Positions 9,053-17,690 of a stretch of DNA of 64,000 nucleotides are shown here, piece by piece; position 1 is the stretch's first letter; each line of letters begins with the position of its first letter. The translations under genes and the position numbers were made by a program. The notes beneath the pieces were generated by a model, which was not told the DNA's origin, ran no database searches, and worked only from the letters and a program-made list of their open reading frames with translations. This DNA comes from Lactobacillus sp. Sy-1 (GTDB lineage: Bacteria; Bacillota; Bacilli; Lactobacillales; Lactobacillaceae). The DNA lies in assembly GCF_019303535.1 (NCBI RefSeq), contig NZ_JACCIU010000001.1:124001-188000 (forward strand), written 5' to 3'.

Positions 9053-9088
9053 CACAATTAATTTAAATTTCGAGATTGGTCCTAAATC

Positions 9089-9757
9089 TTAGTACCAACC
9101 GTGGCTTTGCCAGAATGACTTAGCAGCAGCCCATGAACCGTAACGTGAAGCTACGTATGAGTCAGCAACCTTTTCTTGGTTAGCAGCTGAGTAGTCACCG
9201 TTAAGGTATGATGAAGATAATTGGTACTTACCAACGTATTGACCATTAGTAGCAGTGTATGAACCACCTGATTCACGGTTCGCGATCCATGCCTTAGCAG
9301 AAGAATCGTCACCTGAAGTCGTAGTAGTAGTTGCTGTAGTGGTAGTAGCAGTATTAGTGCTAGTAGTTGCAGCAGTAGTGTTGTTGTATGAGCTAGTAGC
9401 AACGTTTGATTGGTAGTTGCTGCTTGCACTTGGTTGAGCAACAGCACTAGTTTGTGGAGTAGTAGCAGTGGTTGCAGATGCAGTAGCATTTGCAGTAGTG
9501 TTAGTAGCGTTACCGTTATCAGGTAATACTAATCTTTGTCCAACGTAGATAATTGAATTATCAGTTAGGTTATTTGCACTTTCCAATGATACTAAATCAA
9601 CGTTGTATTGACGTGCGATTCCCCAAAGGGTATCACCTGTCTTAACAGTAATGTTAGTAGATGCATCAGCATGGGTTGTACTAACACCAGCAACAAATAA
9701 TCCGGCAGCAACAGTAGTTGAAGCTAAAATTCTCTTTAAATTCTTATTCCGTAAGAT
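9089..9757 (-). CDS. Secreted LysM cell-wall protein with transglycosylase-like C-terminus
   Basis: A signal peptide (RILASTTVAAGLFVAGVSTTHA) is followed by a LysM domain (VKTGDTLWGIARQYNVDLVS to YVGQRLVLP, about residues 33-75). Next comes a long Ala/Thr/Ser-rich linker, then a C-terminal domain with WIANRESGGSY, YVGKYQLSSSYL and SFWQSHGWY. That last domain is typical of lactobacillus Apf/IsaA-like putative peptidoglycan transglycosylases, with Glu of NRESGG the expected catalytic residue. The frame is open past the first TTG (9586), and the signal peptide lies upstream of it, so the real start is earlier. AAGGAG (9766-9771) is followed eight bases later by ATC, and no ATG, GTG or TTG is available there. 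The start is therefore non-canonical, and 222 residues is an estimate. Confidence 0.85.
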   Translation of the reverse strand: MLRNKNLKRILASTTVAAGLFVAGVSTTHADASTNITVKTGDTLWGIARQYNVDLVSLESANNLTDNSIIYVGQRLVLPDNGNATNTTANATASATTATTPQTSAVAQPSASSNYQSNVATSSYNNTTAATTSTNTATTTTATTTTTSGDDSSAKAWIANRESGGSYTATNGQYVGKYQLSSSYLNGDYSAANQEKVADSYVASRYGSWAAAKSFWQSHGWY

Positions 9758-10212
9758 AAAAATCTCTCCTTCTGTATATAAAACATAATCTGGATATCGT
9801 TTCCTTGATATCGTTTTCTAGATCGTTTGCATGAAAACAGCTAATCTAATTTGATTAACTGTGAGTATTCTACCTAGATGTTATTACACATAAATATCGT
9901 GAGTGTTAAATAAACCCACTGTTTTTGTAACATTGTAATAGTTTTGTAATAATTCGTTGATTTAAAGGCGCTATTGCTGATTATAAATCGACGCAAAATA
10001 TACATTTTAAGGGTGCATTTCTGCATATTTTGTAATATTTCTCTAGATTATTTTTATTAGAATGCTTATTTAATCAGTTTTTAATTAATTATCCATCCCT
10101 AAAATTGTATATTTTGTGTAAAGAATGTTAAAACAACCAGCTGGATTGTTCAATCTTAATGGGTAATAAACCGTATGGTGTTCATTAATTTTATTAAACC
10201 ATCCCCTCAATT
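9758..10212. other. Long AT-rich regulatory interval upstream of the LysM gene
   Basis: About 450 bases without a gene. The stretch holds three GATATCGTTT-like repeats 14 bases apart (9793, 9807, 9821) close to the LysM gene. A WalR-type direct repeat lies at 9934-9950. Further TGTAA strings lie near 10030 and 10117. The rest shows nothing recognisable. Confidence 0.6.
9934..9950 (+). promoter_or_regulatory. Candidate WalR (YycF) box upstream of the LysM gene
   Basis: TGTAAT, five bases, TGTAAT: an exact match to the WalR direct-repeat consensus TGTWAH-N5-TGTWAH. An overlapping TGTAAC lies at 9926. It is 177 bases upstream of the LysM cell-wall gene, which is a plausible target since WalRK controls peptidoglycan hydrolases. 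Confidence 0.6.
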
Positions 10213-10254
10213 TAAAAATCGGTTCATACTGCAAAACAGCATGGACCGATTTTT
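10213..10254. terminator. Terminator after the NhaC-family gene
   Basis: AAAATCGGTTCAT pairs with ATGGACCGATTTT around a short loop, with T runs on both sides. It directly follows the stop codon of the minus-strand gene at 10255. Confidence 0.85.
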
Positions 10255-11643
10255 TTATTTTTGAACTGGTTTTAAATGTTTAATTCCAATTCCCGTGTAA
10301 GCTGAAATAATGGAAAATACAGGTGATAGTAAACTAACGAACACAAATGGTAGATAGTGAATGGTAGGAACCCCTAATGCATTAGTAGCAAATGCTCCAG
10401 CAACCCCCCAAGGAATCAGGTAGTTAATAACGGTCCCCCCATCTTCGAGAGCTCGACTCAATGCAACTGGTGCTAGGTTATTTTCAGCGAAAGTCTTCTT
10501 AAAGGCATTTGCTGGCAAAATAATTGAAAGGTATTGTTCACCAATAAAGATGTTAACCCCAATACAAGTAGCAATTACAGTCGTAATCAAATTACCATCG
10601 GTCTTTAGTTTGTCAGTTAGTGGTTTGATTACCGCATCCACAATCCCTAAGTGCATTAAAATCCCCCCCAGGGCAAGGGCAACGAAGATTAATGACATTG
10701 TCCCCATCATTCCAGCAATTCCCCCTCTAGTTAACAGTACGTCAACTTGAGGATTGCGAGTATGTGCTACGTACCCACTTTGAATTACGTTATTTAGCTT
10801 CACTAAATTCAACTGTGGATTTTGGATTAGTCCAATAATTGAAGAAACTACAATATTAATAAACAGAGTTGGAATCGTAGGAATCTTAGACCAAGAACAA
10901 ATGAATAGTAGTAACACTGGAACCGCAGCCCATGCTGAGATGGTGAAATTATCATGTAAAGTCATTACAGTGCCTTGAATGCGATCCAAATTAGCGTGAC
11001 CATCCCCATGACTCATAAATGCGTACAGGATAAAAGCAACGATACTAGCTGGTAAAGTCGACCACATAATGTTTTTAATATGCGTAATTAAATCAGCATC
11101 AGCAACGGCAGCGGAGAGGTTATTAGTTGCTGATAGTGGGGAAGACTTGTCACCGAAAACAGCTCCGGAAAGAACCGCTCCAGCAACCATCGCCGGGTTA
11201 ATTCCCATCGTAAGCCCAATGCCCATAAACGCAATCCCCAGTGTGGAGATGATGGTAAACGCACTTCCAATGATTGATCCGACTAACGCACACACAACAA
11301 ATACTGATGGTAAAAACCAACGGATACTAATCAACTTGAATCCAAAGACCATCAAGCTCGGGATAATTCCAGTAGCAATCCAAACCCCAATCAGTGAACC
11401 AATCAATAGGAAGATAAATAATGGAACGATTCCATTTTTAATCCCAATCATGAAACTTTCGTGAATATCATCCCACGAGAATCCTCTTAACTTGGCCCAA
11501 AAAATTAATAGCATGATACCCATTAAAATTGGCACTTCTGGACTGATTTTAAGCCCAATAATTCCAGCAGCCATAATTGCTAATAAAACAATTAAAACTG
11601 CAATCCCCTCTTTTAAGCTAATTTTTGGTCGTTTCTTTTCCAT
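10255..11643 (-). CDS. nhaC: NhaC-family Na+/H+ antiporter-type transporter
   Basis: The 462-residue membrane protein has about eleven to twelve hydrophobic segments and the NhaC pattern, including SAVFGDKSSPLSATNNLSAA near residue 170 and EQYLSIILPANAFK and EDGGTVINYLIPWGVAG near the C-terminus. NhaC proteins exchange Na+ for H+, but several T-box-controlled members in Firmicutes are predicted amino-acid transporters. The T-box leader just upstream supports that reading here. The start is the ATG at MEKKRPK, preceded by AAGAAGGGA. A terminator ends the single-gene unit. Confidence 0.85.
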   Translation of the reverse strand: MEKKRPKISLKEGIAVLIVLLAIMAAGIIGLKISPEVPILMGIMLLIFWAKLRGFSWDDIHESFMIGIKNGIVPLFIFLLIGSLIGVWIATGIIPSLMVFGFKLISIRWFLPSVFVVCALVGSIIGSAFTIISTLGIAFMGIGLTMGINPAMVAGAVLSGAVFGDKSSPLSATNNLSAAVADADLITHIKNIMWSTLPASIVAFILYAFMSHGDGHANLDRIQGTVMTLHDNFTISAWAAVPVLLLFICSWSKIPTIPTLFINIVVSSIIGLIQNPQLNLVKLNNVIQSGYVAHTRNPQVDVLLTRGGIAGMMGTMSLIFVALALGGILMHLGIVDAVIKPLTDKLKTDGNLITTVIATCIGVNIFIGEQYLSIILPANAFKKTFAENNLAPVALSRALEDGGTVINYLIPWGVAGAFATNALGVPTIHYLPFVFVSLLSPVFSIISAYTGIGIKHLKPVQK

Positions 11644-11675
11644 AATCACAAATCCCTTCTTAAAACTAAGCAAAC

Positions 11676-11910
11676 AAAAAGCCCCAATTACAAATAACTG
11701 TAATTGGGACGACTTTTATACCGTGGTACCACCCGACTTAATAGCCATAGTTAAATCGCTATTCACTCTTTAGATGGTAACGGGTCTAAATTCCGATTAA
11801 TTAAAACGTTCCGGTATTTCGAATTCAATATCCTGATCGGTTCGCAGCAACCACCGACTTCCTGACACCCAGATACCGCTCTACTTAAGTGGAACTTACA
11901 TTATTCTTAA
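11676..11910 (-). promoter_or_regulatory. T-box riboswitch leader controlling the NhaC-family gene
   Basis: Read on the minus strand, the leader has the conserved T-box sequence GGGTGGTACCACGG at 11721-11734. A distal Stem I motif CGGTGGTTGCTGCGAACCG comes earlier. An intrinsic terminator (CCCAATTACAG pairing with TGTAATTGGGG, then TTTTT) ends 33 bases before nhaC. T-box leaders read uncharged tRNA and allow transcription when it accumulates. The specifier codon is unresolved: the 3' arm of Stem I reads GAATTCGAAATACC, so TTC (Phe) and TAC (Tyr) are the main candidates. Confidence 0.92.
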
Positions 11911-11961
11911 TTGATTTATTAAAAATATTAGCATTTCTTAAACTAGATGTCAATTTAATTC

Positions 11962-12285
11962 TTAATTGGTTTCTGCAATTTTTTGTTCGATAAATTCAGC
12001 TAGCTTAGGCTCCGGGAAAATTCCAGATACCTTCTCAACGCCCTTTCCAGACCGAAAGACGACTAAACTAGGAATGCTGAAAACCTTGTATTTTTCGGCA
12101 ATATCTTGATTGTCGTCAACATTAAACTTCCCGAATTGAACCTGATCACCATACTCTTCGGCTAAGTTCCGGATAATCCGATCCATAATTTTACATGGCC
12201 CACACCAAGGGGCCCAGAAATCAATAATGGTCAACGGTGCGGCGGTAAAGTCTGCTAAGTTCTCACGAGTAACCTTAGTTATCAT
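11962..12285 (-). CDS. trxA: Thioredoxin
   Basis: A 107-residue thioredoxin fold with the redox motif WAPWCGPCK near residues 25-33, the KFNVDDNQDIAEKY segment and the cis-proline loop FSIPSLVVF. It reduces protein disulfides in the cytoplasm and is recharged by thioredoxin reductase. Its ATG lies inside the end of the TerC gene upstream (11-base overlap), so translational coupling is likely. The T-box transcription unit lies downstream. Confidence 0.93.
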   Translation of the reverse strand: MITKVTRENLADFTAAPLTIIDFWAPWCGPCKIMDRIIRNLAEEYGDQVQFGKFNVDDNQDIAEKYKVFSIPSLVVFRSGKGVEKVSGIFPEPKLAEFIEQKIAETN

Positions 12286-13036
12286 TAGAACTAATCCCCC
12301 GTTTCTTTCTCATAAAATGAATCAGCATCGTAATCATTACGGTCACTAGCACAATTCCACTAAATAACAGCGGTGGCAATTCAATATCAATTGCCGGGAT
12401 TGAAATAAAGAGTTTCACTGCAATGATTCCAATCAATACGTACGCCATTGATTTTAATTCTGGAATTTTCTTCATTAATAACATAATTATTTCAGCCACT
12501 CCCCGCATGGATAGAATTCCAATCATCCCACCAATTAAAACAATCACCGGGTTGGGAGAAATCGCAAGGGATGCTAACACTGAATCAACTGAAAAGACAA
12601 TGTCCATCATTTCAATTTGAATCACAACCATCCAAAACAGCTTTCGGTGGTTTTTAGGATCAGTAGAACGTGGTTTTTCAACCTTTTTCTTCTTACTCCC
12701 CCGACTAAAGAAGTGCTTATATACGAGGTATAGCAGGTACAAACTACCAATCACCTTAATTTCCCAGAGGTGAATTAAAAATGTCCCTAACCCAATCACC
12801 AAGAACCTAAAGATGTAAGATCCCCAAATTCCGTAAAACAATGATTCCTCCTGGAGTTTCTTAGTGGGGAGTGACTGCGTCTGAGCTGCCAAAACCACTG
12901 CATTATCAACTGATAATAAGCACTCAATTAAAACCAACGAAAGTATAACTAGCCAGTCGCTCCCCGAAGTAATAACTGAAGTCCAGTTATGGGGATCAAA
13001 AAACGGCCCGTACATTTTAGATAATATTTCCAGCAT
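12275..13036 (-). CDS. TerC family integral membrane protein
   Basis: This 253-residue membrane protein has about seven hydrophobic segments and the TerC signatures ECLLSVDNAVVLA near the start and DIVFSVDSVLA in the middle, whose acidic residues lie in the membrane. TerC/Alx/YceF-like proteins are linked to metal ion (manganese) export and to metalation of exported proteins. A Lys/Arg-rich loop (SRGSKKKKVEKPRS) separates the halves. The start is the ATG at MLEILSK, preceded by GAAGGGAAG. The thioredoxin gene overlaps its end, linking membrane metal handling with redox control, though a functional tie is inference. Confidence 0.88.
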   Translation of the reverse strand: MLEILSKMYGPFFDPHNWTSVITSGSDWLVILSLVLIECLLSVDNAVVLAAQTQSLPTKKLQEESLFYGIWGSYIFRFLVIGLGTFLIHLWEIKVIGSLYLLYLVYKHFFSRGSKKKKVEKPRSTDPKNHRKLFWMVVIQIEMMDIVFSVDSVLASLAISPNPVIVLIGGMIGILSMRGVAEIIMLLMKKIPELKSMAYVLIGIIAVKLFISIPAIDIELPPLLFSGIVLVTVMITMLIHFMRKKRGISSNDN

Positions 13037-13128
13037 TGATCTTCCCTTCAATAAATAACGTTATTCAAATTAAATCTAACACAACTTAATTATAATATAA
13101 ACTATCAAGCGATTTCTAGTCTAATTGT

Positions 13129-13827
13129 TTAATTATTATTCAACGCCTGTAGATCATAACGACTGAGGTTATACTGCTTAATTACTTTAATTAGCTTATT
13201 TGCATACTGCGGATCAGTAGCATAAACATTCTTTTGCAATAGATTAGCAGCTTTTACGTAACTAGTAACGTTATCTTCTTTAATAAAGTGGGTTTTGATG
13301 GATTTATCATGGTCCTTAATCGCTGCTTCTAGGTTAGGATATTTTCTAAATTGCCCCACTACGGTAACCTTCTTCCCATTCACATACTCAGTCGTGTCAT
13401 AGGAAACTGACTGTCCGTTATAGGTTCCCTTGATTCCAAAAGGATTCTTTGCAACTTGGTATAGCTTGGAGTTCCCCCAGTCAGATTCTAAAATTGCCTG
13501 CGCAATTACAATACTTGGGAGCACATGGAAATCATTTTGATACACCTTAATGGATGAATTAGCAACTTGCTTCACAAATGCTCGTCTTTGCTTAATTTGT
13601 TGAATTTCTTCGGAAGTCAGAGAGGTGCTTGATTGTGATTGTTGTTGTGAGTTTTCTAAACGGTTGCTAATCTTTCGAATTGTAAATCCAAAGGCAAGCA
13701 CTGCTAATACCACAATAATGATCAAAATGGCAATCCAATGGCCATGCCCCTTCTTTTTTGTTTCTTTTGATGTTGGTGGTATGCTTATTTTTTTATCATT
13801 TTTTTTAGGTTGCTTTCTATTATTCAA
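13129..13827 (-). CDS. Membrane-anchored N-acetylglucosaminidase (GH73-type)
   Basis: The protein has 232 residues: a Lys-rich cytoplasmic start, one membrane segment (WIAILIIIVVLAVLAFGFTI, about 28-47), a Gln/Ser linker and a glucosaminidase domain. That domain shows IVIAQAILESDWGNS, with the expected catalytic Glu, then KNPFGIKGTYNG, FRKYPNLEAAIKDH and YATDPQYANKLI. Such enzymes cut the glycan strands of peptidoglycan. It starts at TTG, seven bases after GAGGGG. It is alone in its unit; an AT-rich gap separates it from the divergent CorA gene. Confidence 0.9.
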   Translation of the reverse strand: MNNRKQPKKNDKKISIPPTSKETKKKGHGHWIAILIIIVVLAVLAFGFTIRKISNRLENSQQQSQSSTSLTSEEIQQIKQRRAFVKQVANSSIKVYQNDFHVLPSIVIAQAILESDWGNSKLYQVAKNPFGIKGTYNGQSVSYDTTEYVNGKKVTVVGQFRKYPNLEAAIKDHDKSIKTHFIKEDNVTSYVKAANLLQKNVYATDPQYANKLIKVIKQYNLSRYDLQALNNN

Positions 13828-14002
13828 TTATTTTCCCCTCTATCAGTCGTGCTTTTTTAAACGATAACTTTTATTATAGTAATAAATCTGCAAAACTAAA
13901 ACAAAATTTTAGGTTTTTTCAACTTTTTTATGAATTTAACACCAAAACCACAGTTCGATAATCTATAATAATAGATAATTACAATATAAAGGAAAGATTA
14001 TC

Positions 14003-14911
14003 TTGATAACAACTCAAATGGTCAATAACAAATTCAATTGGGTGAAGGTTGAAAATCCAGATGAAAAAGATCGTGCAATTCTACGCGACACCTATGAAAT
14101 TCGTCGTGATATTTTAGACTACGCAATGGATATTCATGAAAGACCACGGGTAGAAATAGATACTGAAAGTAACTACCGCTTATTTATTTATGATTCACCA
14201 ATTGAGCCTAAGTTCAAGGGGGACATTAGTGTTGAACCAATTGGACTGTTGATTAGTGATCACATGTTATTTACGTTTACCAGGAAACGAACTAAATATG
14301 TTGTTCCAATGATTGAAAACATTCTCAATAATCCAAGCATTAAGGATCCTAGTTTCATTTTCGATTTAATATTGGAAACCATGCTCCAGGTTACCGTTAA
14401 ATTTTTTGACTACATTAATAGTGCCAATCGTGAGCGGACTAGTATCCAATCGCACTTAACCCATCAGGCTAATCGGGATTCAATTAATCAGTTGTTGGGG
14501 TTACAGACCAAAACAGTTTATTTTTTAACCGCACTCACATCTAACCAAGAAATGCTTTCAGTGATGCAGCGAATTTTCAAAGGAAAGCTGACTGATTTTC
14601 AAGGAGATCGACTAGAGGATATCATCATCGAAGTTAATCAGGGACTATCGATGGCACAAGTATCCAGTAGCGTTACCCGTGAGGTTGCAGATGCATATTC
14701 CAATTTGCTGGATAGTAATCTAAACTCGACAATGAAGTTTCTAACAATTTTTTCGTTAATTTTATCAGTTCCAAATATCGTGTTTGCGTTTTACGGAATG
14801 AACGTTAGATTACCGTTTGCAAGTTCACCAATTGGTTGGATCATTTCGATTTTGATTTCAATCATTATCTGTATCCTAATTTGGATCTTATACCATAAAC
14901 ATTTTTCATAA
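14003..14911 (+). CDS. CorA family magnesium transporter
   Basis: The 302-residue protein has a long cytoplasmic domain and two C-terminal membrane helices. The signature YGMNVRLPF (about residue 266) after the first helix is the GMN selectivity motif of CorA Mg2+/Co2+ channels, which work as pentamers. The start is TTG after AAGGAAAG. The MMPL gene begins 26 bases downstream, so the two are probably cotranscribed. Confidence 0.92.
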   Translation: MITTQMVNNKFNWVKVENPDEKDRAILRDTYEIRRDILDYAMDIHERPRVEIDTESNYRLFIYDSPIEPKFKGDISVEPIGLLISDHMLFTFTRKRTKYVVPMIENILNNPSIKDPSFIFDLILETMLQVTVKFFDYINSANRERTSIQSHLTHQANRDSINQLLGLQTKTVYFLTALTSNQEMLSVMQRIFKGKLTDFQGDRLEDIIIEVNQGLSMAQVSSSVTREVADAYSNLLDSNLNSTMKFLTIFSLILSVPNIVFAFYGMNVRLPFASSPIGWIISILISIIICILIWILYHKHFS

Positions 14912-14937
14912 AACCTAGTAATAAAGGAGTCTTTTAA

Positions 14938-17634
14938 ATGCAATTACTAAAAAGAATTAACAAAAATTGGTTAATTGTGATTGTTCTATGGCTAGTGGCA
15001 GTCTTTTTTGCACTAACCAAACTACCCAATGTAAGTAATTTAATTACCGAATATGGACAACCCCAATATAGTCAATCATCACAGGTAATTAAGGCTGAGG
15101 CCCTCCAAAAATCATGGGGGCGTGGAATCTCCAATTCAACTACCTTTGATGTTGTTTACAATAATCCGAACGGTAAGATTGGCAACCAACAGCAGTCTCA
15201 AATTAATAAAGTAATCAGAAAGTTACAGAACAACCGGACCTTGGGCATCAAACAAATTAGTTCCATTAACAACAACCCCAATGGTAAATTACAGTTCTTT
15301 TCTAATGATCAGACTACTCAAGTCGTCAAAGTAACGGTTGATAAGGGCTACTTAACTTCCAATTCAGCCATTAATAAGCTTCAAGAACAGGTCAATGTCT
15401 CAGGATTAAATACATACGTCACTAATCCTGCCCTAATTGCAAATGAAAATTCACAAAAATTTGCTAACACCTCGAAACAGATTATGATGATTGCATTTAT
15501 CGTTGCCATTGTACTGATGGCACTATTCTTTAGATCGATCGTTGCTCCCATCATTTCTGCAGTTACGCTATTAATTACTGAATTGACCGCACTCAGTTTA
15601 ATCGGGAACCTGACGATTGCTAAAAACTTCGCATTCTCAGAATTAACCCCCCTCCTAGTAACCTTGATTACGGTGGTCCTTGGAAGCATCTTTAACTTTA
15701 TGATCATCAGAGCGGTTAGTGAGGAAGTAGCAACCCACCGGGATTCCTTCAACGCTACTTCTAGTGGTCTGCGAAGGGTCGCATATCCCATCATTACCAT
15801 TAGTTTAGTGCTCGCCGTTAGTTTTGCTGGCCTTTATTTCGTTCCATTTTATCCATTAAAGGCCCTTGCATCACTTTCAATCGTGTTCTTAATTTTATTG
15901 GTGGCAGTATTTACAATTAATCCCATTTTCACTAGTTTAATGGGTCCAGAAATTATCTGGCCACGCCATAACCCCCTCCATGTGGAACGACACCGACTAT
16001 GGCATCAACTAACCCGGTTATCCTTATGGCAACCAGTGGTTGGCATTATATTGGTTGGTTATTTAGTGGGACCATTTGCATACTCATATCGGGATAACGT
16101 AACATACGGCAATCTTGATGATGCCAGCAGTAATGACCAAGCTATGATTGGGGCGCGCATTCTGCAGGCCCACTTTAGTCAGGGTAAGGCTGCTCCAATT
16201 ACCATCTATATTCATAATGATGAACCACTTAATCAACAGGATAACCTCGAAAAAATTGACGCATTAACTACTAAGCTTAAGTCAGTTGATAACGTTAATG
16301 CCGTCTACTCGGTTACCCAACCTAGTGGGGTTCCGGTTAATAAGTACTATGTTCAAAGTCAGTTGAACAGCATCACTAAGAAGATCGACCAGGCTCAGGT
16401 AAGCCTAACCCAAACGATTAAGCAGGCTAATAAGGGGCAACAAGAAATTGATCCAAATGGATTAGATTCAGAAATTAGTACCGTTAGCCAATTAAAGTCC
16501 GCTGCTAGTGAACTTCTGGCCGAAAATAGTCAACTATCCAGTCAACTTTCTGGAACGGCATCCCGTTCTAATATCGCTAACCGTAGAACCACTTCTAGAA
16601 ATCTTCGGGAATATCAAAACCAAGTTAATGAATTAAACCGAACCATTTCCAATGCTTCGGATAGCCTTAGCTCCATTCAAGCAAAGGGACAACAAATTGC
16701 AAGTTCATCAGATAGCATTTCAACTAAGTTAAGCAAATACGCATCGCAACTTCAAGAAGCTAAAACCATTTTTAGCAACATTAGTTCTGCTACAACCGCC
16801 GTTAATCAGAAATTAAATTCGATTTACGACTACTTGGATGGCCTTGCTAAGAGTAGCGTCGGAGCCGTCTATTACATTACGCCAACTCAATTAGCGGATA
16901 CTGATTTCCAACAATCACTATATAACTACAATAGTGCCAATAATAAAACGACTAAGTTGACCGTTGTTTTACAGTCGGATCCAAACGATGCTAAGCAGAC
17001 TAGTAAAACAATTAAGGATCTTCAAAACACTGCTAATGTGATGCTGCGCGGGACCGCCTTACAAAACTCAACGGTAGCGATTGCCGGTCAACCAGCCCAA
17101 CAAAATGATTTACAAACTAACTTTGTAAAGTACGGCCTAATTAGCCTTGCATTAATTGCCCTATTTGCAATCTTAGTAATCTTCATTATTAGCCGTTCGA
17201 TTTTACACCCAATTTACTGGGTCGGAAGTCTTGCTCTTAGTTTACTAGCTAGCTTCCAATTAACTAATTTAACCACCCACTATGCGATGGGAATTGAACA
17301 ATTTAGTTGGGAAACCATTATCATCAGCATGATTGCATTAGGCATGGTCACAATTAGTGAAATCATCATCATTGCCATCAATTATCGTAAACGGGAGCTG
17401 CCGTTCTTCGAATTCCTCGGTGCAACCTTTAATGATCTAGGAATGATCATTCGTTACTTCATTGGATTTACGCTTGTTTTCGGACTAGTTTTATTTAGCT
17501 CTACCGGTCAAGTTGTGAAGCAATCAGGAATAATCATTTCATATGGAATCATTATCTTTAACCTCGTCTTCCCAATTTTGGCAATTGCATTTAGCAAGCT
17601 GGCTGAACAACTTCCAGCCCGTCATGATAATTAA
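14938..17634 (+). CDS. MMPL/RND family membrane transporter
   Basis: This is an 898-residue RND-type protein with one N-terminal membrane helix, an extracellular domain, a block of membrane helices (about 180-400), a second extracellular region and a final helix block (about 730-890). The second external region, about residues 480-640, is rich in Gln, Ser and Asn with heptad-like spacing (SQLSSQLSGTAS, QVNELNRTISNASDSL) and should form a coiled coil, as in lactobacillus YdfJ-like MMPL proteins. Such proteins export lipids or hydrophobic compounds using proton flow; the substrate here is unknown. AAAGGAG precedes the ATG, and a strong terminator follows. Confidence 0.88.
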   Translation: MQLLKRINKNWLIVIVLWLVAVFFALTKLPNVSNLITEYGQPQYSQSSQVIKAEALQKSWGRGISNSTTFDVVYNNPNGKIGNQQQSQINKVIRKLQNNRTLGIKQISSINNNPNGKLQFFSNDQTTQVVKVTVDKGYLTSNSAINKLQEQVNVSGLNTYVTNPALIANENSQKFANTSKQIMMIAFIVAIVLMALFFRSIVAPIISAVTLLITELTALSLIGNLTIAKNFAFSELTPLLVTLITVVLGSIFNFMIIRAVSEEVATHRDSFNATSSGLRRVAYPIITISLVLAVSFAGLYFVPFYPLKALASLSIVFLILLVAVFTINPIFTSLMGPEIIWPRHNPLHVERHRLWHQLTRLSLWQPVVGIILVGYLVGPFAYSYRDNVTYGNLDDASSNDQAMIGARILQAHFSQGKAAPITIYIHNDEPLNQQDNLEKIDALTTKLKSVDNVNAVYSVTQPSGVPVNKYYVQSQLNSITKKIDQAQVSLTQTIKQANKGQQEIDPNGLDSEISTVSQLKSAASELLAENSQLSSQLSGTASRSNIANRRTTSRNLREYQNQVNELNRTISNASDSLSSIQAKGQQIASSSDSISTKLSKYASQLQEAKTIFSNISSATTAVNQKLNSIYDYLDGLAKSSVGAVYYITPTQLADTDFQQSLYNYNSANNKTTKLTVVLQSDPNDAKQTSKTIKDLQNTANVMLRGTALQNSTVAIAGQPAQQNDLQTNFVKYGLISLALIALFAILVIFIISRSILHPIYWVGSLALSLLASFQLTNLTTHYAMGIEQFSWETIIISMIALGMVTISEIIIIAINYRKRELPFFEFLGATFNDLGMIIRYFIGFTLVFGLVLFSSTGQVVKQSGIIISYGIIIFNLVFPILAIAFSKLAEQLPARHDN

Positions 17635-17647
17635 ATTTAAGCAACTA

Positions 17648-17690
17648 AAAAGGAACTGATATTTTAAAAATATCAGCTCCTTTTTTTAGT
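17648..17690. terminator. Bidirectional terminator between MMPL and MerR genes
   Basis: AGGAACTGATATT pairs with AATATCAGCTCCT around a short TTAAA loop, with an A run before and a T run after. It serves the two convergent genes. Confidence 0.92.

Noticed and set aside
9151-9489. Leucine-rich minus-strand frame of 112 codons
   Set aside because: It is a shifted reading of the Ala/Thr-rich linker of the LysM protein; the low-complexity codons leave all frames open.
9300-9500. Repeated GTAGTAGTAGT-like units that resemble a short tandem array
   Set aside because: They are codons of the Thr/Ala linker in a coding frame, not a CRISPR or intergenic repeat.
10550-11464. Plus-strand frames antisense to the NhaC-family gene
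   Set aside because: They mirror membrane-helix codons of the real gene and lack binding sites.
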